Positions 1-4,639 of a stretch of DNA of 6,319 nucleotides are shown here, one piece after another. A program made the translations under genes and the position numbers. Positions within the stretch are counted from its first letter, which is position 1. Each line of letters starts with the position of its first letter. Under the pieces are notes generated by a model. It was not told where the DNA came from and ran no database searches. It worked only from the letters and a program-made list of their open reading frames with translations. Source of the stretch: CAZHWR01 sp964536085 (lineage in GTDB: Bacteria; Bacillota; Clostridia; Oscillospirales; Ruminococcaceae); the NCBI GenBank assembly GCA_964536085.1, contig CAZHWR010000071.1:1-6319 (forward strand), in the 5' to 3' direction.

Positions 1-147
1 GCTTTTTGTTATTCAGCGGCGGTGAGCGGCGCATGAAACAATATTCATAGCGGTAATAGGTATTTTTCGGTTCGCACCATGCCGCGCCGCTTGCCGTTTG
101 CCGACGGTTGATTTGATGCATGAAAGGAAGTGACAGACCACCTGTGG
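1..147. other. Gene-free upstream stretch, possible tail of a preceding gene
   Basis: I see no convincing gene here. On the + strand the frame starting at base 3 is open from the window edge to a TAG at 48-50 and reads ...SGGERRMKQYS, so it could be the last codons of an upstream gene, but fifteen codons are too few to judge. The other two + frames stop at 23-25 and 34-36. A 67-codon reverse-strand frame (216-13) takes its first residues from the AATTGAC repeats and has no recognisable domain, so I did not call it. Confidence 0.3.
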
Positions 148-153
148 TATAAT
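139..153 (+). promoter_or_regulatory. Extended -10 promoter candidate
   Basis: TATAAT at 148-153 is a perfect sigma-A -10 hexamer and is preceded by TGG, the extended -10 (TGn) element. No good -35 box lies 16-18 bases upstream; a TTGACA-like TGACAG at 131-136 is too close. Extended -10 promoters can work without a -35. Transcription would start near 160 and run through the structured region 200-358 towards terS. The consensus is seen in the sequence; promoter activity is inferred. Confidence 0.5.
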
Positions 154-173
154 GTACAATAGCGAAAAAGAAT

Positions 174-201
174 AATTGAGAATTGACAATTGACAATTGA
201 G
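174..201 (+). repeat. 7-bp tandem repeat array A (4 units)
   Basis: Four perfect-phase heptamers: AATTGAG, AATTGAC, AATTGAC, AATTGAG. A second array of the same family and orientation lies at 440-474. Such AT-rich heptamer arrays occur in non-coding DNA, and here both copies are outside genes. Function unknown; slippage-generated spacer DNA is the simplest explanation. Confidence 0.85.
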
Positions 202-311
202 GATTAGAACTTCCACTTCCGCATTTGCGGAGCAAACACTTGAGGTCCCGCCCGTTCCTCCAAATCGTCCTGACGGACGCTTTGCAGGACGGCTAAAGAA
301 TCGAAAATCAA

Positions 312-358
312 GGCGGCTGCCGGTCTGTTTGCCAACAGACGGAGGAGGCTGCTTTTTT
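312..358 (+). terminator. Rho-independent terminator-like hairpin
   Basis: A perfect 7-bp stem, GTCTGTT (323-329) with AACAGAC (334-340), closes a TGCC loop. Weaker outer pairing (C320-C321 with G341-G342, U318-C317 with G344-G345, G312-C314 with G348-U350), broken by internal mismatches, extends the stem to within two bases of a six-T run (353-358). The imperfect lower stem makes it a weaker or conditional terminator. It lies about 140 bases before terS, so it would reduce read-through into the packaging genes unless antiterminated, or close an upstream transcript. Confidence 0.5.
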
Positions 359-374
359 GTTAAGTTTTGTTAAG
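355..374 (+). repeat. Tandem 10-bp duplication
   Basis: TTTTGTTAAG occurs twice head to tail (355-364 and 365-374), directly overlapping the T-run of the terminator-like hairpin. It has no clear function and may be a replication-slippage product. Confidence 0.7.
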
Positions 375-379
375 GCGGA

Positions 380-398
380 CGCGCGCGCGCGGGCGCGA
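380..398. other. CG-alternating tract
   Basis: Six consecutive CG steps (380-391) followed by GGCGCG give a very GC-rich tract between AT-rich flanks just upstream of terS. Alternating CG is the sequence type most able to adopt Z-form DNA under negative supercoiling. Whether this matters for TerS binding (pac site) or transcription cannot be told from sequence alone. Confidence 0.5.
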
Positions 399-439
399 TA
401 ATTGAAGGGATTTAAAAAAAAGCGAAAAAAGGTTAACAA

Positions 440-474
440 AATTGAGAATTGAGAATTGAGAATTAAGAATTAAG
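440..474 (+). repeat. 7-bp tandem repeat array B (5 units)
   Basis: Three AATTGAG units followed by two AATTAAG units, all in the same phase, ending 22 bases before the terS start codon. The array belongs to the same family as 174-201. In phages related to SPP1, the packaging start (pac) is often in or near the small terminase gene, so repeats here could be part of a TerS-binding region. However, the same heptamer type also appears away from the gene in array A, which argues for neutral spacer DNA. Confidence 0.85.
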
Positions 475-496
475 GCGGCGGGGAGGCGAGAAATTT

Positions 497-925
497 GTGA
501 CGAGGAAAAAGAAAGCGTTTATAGAAGCGTATGTAAGCGACGTTCGGCGAAATCAGACGGCGGCGGCTATTGCGGCGGGGTACAGCGAGAAAGGCGCGGC
601 GCAGGCGGCAAGCCGGCTGATGAAGGATGAGGAAGTTGCGGCGGAGATAGACGCAAGATTAGCCGAGCTGCACAGGGAGAGGACGGCGGAGGCGGACGAA
701 ATTATCGAGTTTCTCACATCCGTTATGCGCGGAGAGAAGGTCGAGACGGTTCCGCTTAGGCTTTGCGACGGCTCGGAGGAGTTTAAAGACGGGAAACCTT
801 CGGCGCGGGACAAGCTCAAGGCGGCGGAGCTGCTTGGCAAACGGTACGGACTATTTACCGAAAATGTGACTGTCAATTCGGCTGTGCCGGTGGTGATTAC
901 AGGTGAAGAAGAACTTGAAGATTAG
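497..925 (+). CDS. terS: Terminase small subunit (TerS, Terminase_2 family)
   Basis: The 142-residue product binds the packaging site of the phage DNA concatemer and brings it to the large terminase. The N-terminal half (about residues 1-55) matches the Terminase_2 pattern: T-R-K-K-K-A-F-I-E-A-Y at the start, then N-Q-T-A-A-A-I-A-A-G-Y-S, followed by A-A-S-R-L and a conserved E-V-A-A-E-I helix. This is the helix-turn-helix-like DNA-binding region of the family. The C-terminal part is charged and helical and probably forms the oligomer. The start is GTG at 497, preceded by a strong GGGAGG at 481-486 with 10 bases spacing; no ATG is better placed. Its 3' end overlaps terL by 23 bases, indicating translational coupling. 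The family call is firm; pac binding is inferred from the family. Confidence 0.93.
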   Translation: MTRKKKAFIEAYVSDVRRNQTAAAIAAGYSEKGAAQAASRLMKDEEVAAEIDARLAELHRERTAEADEIIEFLTSVMRGEKVETVPLRLCDGSEEFKDGKPSARDKLKAAELLGKRYGLFTENVTVNSAVPVVITGEEELED

Positions 926-1300
926 GCTTCCGGACGTGGTAGGCAAAGGGTATGGCACATTTTGGAAATACACAGGCAGATATAGGGTTGTCAAAGGTTC
1001 AAGAGGCTCGAAAAAGTCCAAAACAATGGCACTATGGAGCATCGTAAACCTGATGAAATACCCCGACGCGAATCTGCTTGTAATCCGGCAGGTGGCGGCT
1101 ACGCTTAAAAACAGCTGCTTCACAGAGCTGAAATGGGCAATACACCGGCTTAACGTAGACCAGTACTGGAAAATAAATATGAATCCGCTTGAGATGACGT
1201 ACATCCCTACGGGGCAAAAGATATACTTTAGAGGCTTGGACGATCCTTTGAAGGTGACGTCAATCACCGTCGAGGTCGGCGTGCTGTGCTGGATGTGGAT
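903..1300 (+). CDS. terL: Terminase large subunit, exon 1 (ATPase part)
   Basis: First exon of a gene whose spliced product (903-1300 joined to 2126-2939) is 403 residues, the usual size for PBSX/SPP1-type TerL. TerL is the packaging motor: its N-terminal ATPase drives DNA into the procapsid. Exon 1 codes for residues 1-132 plus two bases of codon 133. The Walker A loop is G-S-R-G-S-K-K-S-K-T at residues 32-41 (Lys38), the variant common in this family. The exon ends inside Walker B: V-L-C-W-M-W followed by the split Ile codon. The start is GTG at 903, because a TGA at 894-896 closes the frame upstream; the only nearby purine-rich site is a weak GGTGAT at 892-897, so coupling with terS probably helps. 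Unspliced RNA would add 20 intron-coded residues and stop at 1359-1361, giving an inactive fragment. Confidence 0.93.
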
Positions 1301-2125
1301 TAACGTATCGGTTCACATCGTAAAAATAAACTTCTCTAATTGCTGGAACACCCTAACGTAAAGACGAGGGCAATCAGCAGCGAAGCTACTTGACTAAAAA
1401 GGAATGAGTTGTCATGGCGGAAGAATGGAAAGATATTAAAGGTTTTGAAGGATTCTATCAAATAAGCAATCTTGGGCGCGTAAAAAGTCTTGGCGGTTGG
1501 TGCGGCACGGCTAAACGGAACGAAAAGATCCGCTCTACAAGCCTTACGCATGATGGATATGTAAAAATAAGGCTGCGACATCAAAGCAAGGACAAAACGG
1601 CGAGGGTTCATAGATTGGTTGCGGAGGCTTTTATTCCTAATCCAAAGAACAAAGAAACAGTCAACCATATAGACGGGAACAAACAGAATAATGCGGCTTC
1701 CAATCTGGAATGGGCTGACCGTACACAACAAATGTTGCACGCTTATAAGTTAGGACTAAAGGCTTCACAGGCAGGCACTCAAAATTCCAATGCAAAACTT
1801 ACCGACAAACAAGTAAGAGAAATCCGAAACTTATATGTTCCAAACAGCAAAAAGTTCGGGACTGTGGCACTTGCTAAAAAATATGGCGTGTCAAACAGAG
1901 TTGTCGGATTGATTGTAAATAACAAAACCTATAAAAATGTCAAGTAGAACGTTCAACGACTATCGAAAGCGGAAAGGGAGCGAGGGCGCCTTTCGGTTAG
2001 TAGAGTAGGGTGCAAGCGCACCCGAAACGGGAAGCGCGCTTATTATATATAAGCGTGAAGATATAGTCTGCTCTGTATGGAAACATACAGAGGATAAGCG
2101 GGAGCGACTTATCCGCAACACAATG
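1301..2125 (+). ncRNA. Group I self-splicing intron in terL
   Basis: P1 is nine base pairs, GATGTGGAT (1292-1300, exon) with GTTCACATC (1311-1319), ending in the U.G pair that marks the 5' splice site. The intron ends in G at 2125, and exon 2 begins CGA, able to pair with UCG at 1308-1310 (P10). The core elements are visible. P4 is TGCTG 1341-1345/CAGCA 1375-1379. P5 is CCCT 1351-1354/AGGG 1367-1370. P6a is CTACTTGAC 1386-1394/GTCAAGTAG 1939-1947. P7 is GACTAT 1958-1963/ATAGTC 2063-2068, within the classic GAAGATATAGTC segment. P8 is 2035-2043/2049-2057. After P7 come a perfect hairpin capped by a GAAA loop (2071-2092) and a second at 2093-2098/2108-2113. Extra hairpins at 1964-1969/1990-1995 and 2008-2013/2018-2023 lie between P7 and P8 and could be P7.1/P7.2-type elements, suggesting subgroup IA. 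P3 is less certain (CTTCT 1331-1335 with GGGAG 1976-1980). The endonuclease gene sits in the P6a loop. Ligation restores the TerL frame exactly. Confidence 0.95.
1414..1947 (+). CDS. Intron-encoded HNH homing endonuclease (NUMOD4-HNH-HTH)
   Basis: The 177-residue enzyme nicks or cuts intron-less terL alleles so that the intron is copied into them. Residues 3-28 are a NUMOD4 module (E-W-K-D-I-K-G-F-E-G-F-Y-Q-I-S-N-L-G-R-V-K-S), a DNA-contact element of phage HNH enzymes. Residues 62-105 are an HNH_3 nuclease: H66-R-L-V-A-E-A-F, then N84-H85-I-D-G-N89, N93 and N97-L-E-W100, with all expected catalytic and metal residues present. Residues 126-177 (K-L-T-D-K-Q-V-R-E-I-R, then A-L-A-K-K-Y-G-V-S) form a C-terminal helix-turn-helix for target binding. 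ATG 1414 has AAAAAGGAA at 1396-1404. Its DNA is AT-richer (sampled lines near 38% GC) than terL exon 2 (about 53% in one line), fitting separate acquisition. The last codons and TAG stop (1945-1947) form the 3' strand of P6a. The gene looks intact. Confidence 0.93.
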   Translation: MAEEWKDIKGFEGFYQISNLGRVKSLGGWCGTAKRNEKIRSTSLTHDGYVKIRLRHQSKDKTARVHRLVAEAFIPNPKNKETVNHIDGNKQNNAASNLEWADRTQQMLHAYKLGLKASQAGTQNSNAKLTDKQVREIRNLYVPNSKKFGTVALAKKYGVSNRVVGLIVNNKTYKNVK

Positions 2126-2939
2126 CGAGGAAGCATATGAGGTGATGAATGAAGATGATTTTAATATGCTTGACGAGGCTATCAGAGGCGTCACGCCGGC
2201 GGGGCTGTTTAAGCAGATAACGCTGACATTTAACCCATGGTCGGAGCAGCATTGGCTGAAAACTCGGTTTTTTGATACCATATCAGATGATATTCTTGCC
2301 ATGACAACCACATACAAATGCAATGAGTGGCTTGACGAAAACGACTTAAAAATGTTTGAGGATATGCGCATCAACAGACCAAACCGCTACAAGGTAGCAG
2401 GCGAGGGCGATTGGGGCATTACCGAGGGAATTGTATTTGACAACTGGAGCACCGCCGATTTGTCGGCGATGATACCAAGCTTTGCAAATGTGTATCATGG
2501 TCTTGATTTCGGTGTTGACGATCCTAACGCCTTTGTATCGTTTGATGTGGAGCTTGGGCAGAAAAAGATATACATCTTTGACGAATTTTACGCATCGCAC
2601 CTGACGCTTGATCAGCTGTACGCCGAGGTGTCAAAACGGCTCGGCAAGGACTTTGTAACCTGCGACAGCGCGGGAGCGCAAAACATTATTGACCTGTGCT
2701 CACGCGGCATGAAAGCTATACCGGCGGTCAAGGGCAAGGGTTCTATCCAGTACGGCATCCAGTGGCTGCAGGGGTTTGACATAATCATAGATTACAAGTG
2801 CAAAAACGCAATCCGCGAGTTTAGCAATTATATGTGGGCAAAGGACAAATTCGGGCAGCCGCTCAATGTGCCGGTCGATAAGGACAACCATATTATTGAC
2901 GCGCTGCGCTATGGCGCGGAGCCGTTATCATATACTTAG
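2126..2939 (+). CDS. terL: Terminase large subunit, exon 2 (nuclease part)
   Basis: Second exon of terL, coding from the last base of Ile133 to residue 403. It opens with the acidic Walker B residues E134-E135-A. T-F-N-P-W at 167-171 is the coupling motif (motif III/C) of large terminases. The C-terminal RNase H-like nuclease, which makes the cuts that start and end packaging, shows its three acidic clusters: G-L-D260-F-G-V-D, T-C-D313-S-A and D391-A-L-R-Y-G. All catalytic positions are kept, so the spliced protein should be active. A GTG (2142) and ATGs just downstream of the splice site, with a nearby GAGGTGAT, could in principle start a nuclease-only fragment, but these bases are explained by the conserved E-A-Y-E-V-M-N coding sequence. 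Read without splicing, this exon would look like a separate 265-residue ORF. Confidence 0.93.
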
Positions 2940-2954
2940 AAGGGTGATGTTTGG

Positions 2955-3092
2955 ATGTGCAAGCATAAATGGAAACGAATAAACGATGTGGATTTTTGCA
3001 TAAAATGCGGACTGTCGCTCACGGACGGGAAGTATCTTATGGTGGATAAAAGGCTTATACAAAGGCTCGGAAAGAAGGTACACGCTAAATGA
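2955..3092 (+). CDS. Small Cys/His protein, possible zinc binder
   Basis: A 45-residue basic protein beginning M-C-K-H-K-W, with C2-x-H4 and F-C15-I-K-C18-G, a spacing that could hold one zinc ion as a minimal zinc ribbon or knuckle. The remainder is rich in Lys and Arg with no membrane segment. ATG 2955 is preceded by AGGGTG at 2941-2946 at eight bases spacing, and its TGA overlaps the portal ATG (ATGA at 3089-3092), so it is coupled to portal translation. The tight packing between terL and the portal gene and the good ribosome site make it a real gene. Function unknown; a DNA- or terminase-binding accessory role is only a guess from position and charge. Confidence 0.8.
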   Translation: MCKHKWKRINDVDFCIKCGLSLTDGKYLMVDKRLIQRLGKKVHAK

Positions 3093-4639
3093 GAAACAAG
3101 ATGTGTTTATATCCCGATTACGCGGCGGAGCTTGACGCGCTTGACAGCATGACTATATCCCCCGATAAGGGTGTTGACGTCAATCTGCTGTACAGGATTA
3201 TCAATAAGCATAAATACAATGCGCAGTATAACAAAAAGCTGTATGAGCGGTACAAGGTGATAGAGGAAGGCTTGCCGATACGCAGCCGCAAGCCGCGCTT
3301 TGTCGATGAACCGGACGCGATAAACAACAGGATAAACAACGACTTTTTCGGCGAGATTATTGATTTTAAGGTCGGCTATTTCGCCGGTGCGCCGGTAAGC
3401 TATAGCTACAGTGCGACGCAAGAAGCGCAGGAAACGACAGGCGGCGAAGATGCAATCGCTGCGGCGACAAAGGCGCTGACCGATTTTGTAACGCGCAATA
3501 ATATGTATGACATCGACATGGAGATTACAAAATTTGCCGCTGTCTGCGGGTATGCCGCGCGGCTGTTTTATATTGAGGAAGGGACGGGCGATGAACGGTG
3601 CATGGTGATTGAGCCGTTTGAAACGATAGTTTTGTCAAACACGGAGCTGTCCGAGCCTAAATATGCGCTTAGATACTACAAATTTAAGGACATCCATGAC
3701 AAGACGGTGTGGAATGTGGAGTTTTACGACAGCGCAAATATATATTATTATCAGGGCAATCTGGGGCATTTGGAGTTTATCAGGTCAGAGCCGCATATGT
3801 TTGATTTCTGCCCGCTGCAAATTATCCCGAACAATAAAGAGCTTACGGGCGACGCTGAAAGCGTGCTTGAGCTGATAGACGCATATGACCGCGAATTTTC
3901 AGACTGCGACAATGAGCTTGAAAGCTTTGCGCGGGCATACATGGTATTTGAAAACATCAACGCCTCGGACGAGGAGCTGAAAGCAGCACAAAAGACGGGT
4001 ACTATTAAGATATTCACCGGCTCGGCATCGGGAAAAGCGTACTTCCTGACAAAGGATATTAACGACACATTCACCGACAACCAGCTCAAAAGGACAGAGG
4101 ATAACATTTACAGATTCAGCAAGACCCCGAACCTGAATGACGATACATTCAATTCGGCAAGCGGAATATCTCTTAAATTCAAGCTCACGGGTCTGGAAAC
4201 AAAATGCGGTATGTTTCAGGCAAAAATGCAGGCTGCGGGAACGTATATGTTCAAGCTGCTTGCCTCGGCATGGAACAAGAAAAGTATCGCGTTTGACCCG
4301 CTCCAGTGCGTTATGGACTTCAAGCGCAACTTCCCGCTTGATTTAGTATCAGAGGCACAGGCGGCAACACAGATGATAGCTGCGGGACTGCCTAAACGGG
4401 TAGCGTATTCGCTCGCGTTCAGCGGCATAGACGATATAGACTATGTAATGCAGCTGATTGAAGAAGAACAAAACGATTTATATGATATAGACCTCGGCGA
4501 CAATGGCGGTGATAGCCTTGACGAGCGCGTTATGAGCCGTTTAACGGAGCTTTTGAGGAAGTATGATAACAACCTTGACGATATAGTTGCGGAGCTTACA
4601 GGCGGCAATGAGGGCGTTACAGGCGAAGGTGTTGAATAA
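3089..4639 (+). CDS. Phage portal protein (SPP1 gp6-like family)
   Basis: The 516-residue protein would form the dodecameric ring at the capsid vertex through which TerL pumps DNA and to which the neck attaches. The length matches SPP1 gp6-type portals (about 500). The N-terminal signature is clear: Y-N-K-K-L-Y-E-R-Y-K at about 46-55, N-N-R-I-N-N-D-F-F near 79-87, then I-D-F-K-V-G-Y-F-A-G-A-P-V-S-Y, the family's clip/wing entry block. The middle (S-E-P-K-Y-A-L-R-Y-Y, then L-I-D-A-Y-D-R-E-F-S-D) and the S-G-I-S-L-K-F-K-L segment, belonging to the long helix and tunnel region, follow in normal order. The C-terminal 50 residues are acidic and probably flexible. ATG 3089 overlaps the stop of the small Cys/His gene and has AGAAGG at 3073-3078; an in-frame ATG four codons later is a less likely alternative. 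Its TAA shares a base with the next ATG (TAATG). No truncation is seen. Confidence 0.93.
   Translation: MRNKMCLYPDYAAELDALDSMTISPDKGVDVNLLYRIINKHKYNAQYNKKLYERYKVIEEGLPIRSRKPRFVDEPDAINNRINNDFFGEIIDFKVGYFAGAPVSYSYSATQEAQETTGGEDAIAAATKALTDFVTRNNMYDIDMEITKFAAVCGYAARLFYIEEGTGDERCMVIEPFETIVLSNTELSEPKYALRYYKFKDIHDKTVWNVEFYDSANIYYYQGNLGHLEFIRSEPHMFDFCPLQIIPNNKELTGDAESVLELIDAYDREFSDCDNELESFARAYMVFENINASDEELKAAQKTGTIKIFTGSASGKAYFLTKDINDTFTDNQLKRTEDNIYRFSKTPNLNDDTFNSASGISLKFKLTGLETKCGMFQAKMQAAGTYMFKLLASAWNKKSIAFDPLQCVMDFKRNFPLDLVSEAQAATQMIAAGLPKRVAYSLAFSGIDDIDYVMQLIEEEQNDLYDIDLGDNGGDSLDERVMSRLTELLRKYDNNLDDIVAELTGGNEGVTGEGVE

Larger units (their letters stand above)
160..358 (+). ncRNA. Possible structured leader or small RNA ending in a terminator
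   Basis: Between the -10 box at 148-153 and the T-run at 353-358 there is no gene but several inverted repeats. CCGCA/TGCGG forms a small hairpin at about 217-228. CGTCC at 266-270 can pair either with GGACG at 275-279 or, as CGTCCTG (266-272), with CAGGACG at 285-291, two mutually exclusive folds. GTCTGTT at 323-329 pairs with AACAGAC at 334-340. A transcript of about 200 nt with alternative folds before a terminator could be an attenuator or antitermination leader for the late genes, or a free small RNA. It matches no RNA family I recognise. The pairings are seen; an RNA product is inferred. Confidence 0.25.

Noticed and set aside
131..153. TGACAG at 131-136 as -35 box for the promoter at 148-153
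   Set aside because: The gap to the -10 is only 11 bases, too short for a sigma-A promoter; the extended -10 motif is the better explanation.
13..216. Reverse-strand 67-codon ORF
   Set aside because: Its N-terminus is the translation of the AATTGAC heptamer repeats. It has no domain and no convincing ribosome site, and it faces against the operon.
241..262. tRNA or tRNA-derived attachment site (CCGTTCCTCCA-like string)
   Set aside because: No acceptor, D or anticodon arms can be folded around it. The resemblance to a tRNA 3' end is superficial.
1301..1361. TerL ending as a 152-residue protein at 1361, and a separate 265-residue terminase starting at 2142
   Set aside because: This is the picture without splicing. 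Group I intron elements and exact restoration of Walker B show one spliced 403-residue protein instead of a frameshifted or broken gene.
1336..1740. Reverse-strand 134-codon ORF over the endonuclease
   Set aside because: Shadow of the HNH gene and intron core, both strongly supported on the + strand.
1301..2126. Splice junction placed between whole codons (ATT/GAG)
   Set aside because: That cut would make the intron end in C. Shifting by one base gives exon 1 ending in U, intron ending in G, the P1 U.G pair and a P10 pairing, with the same protein.
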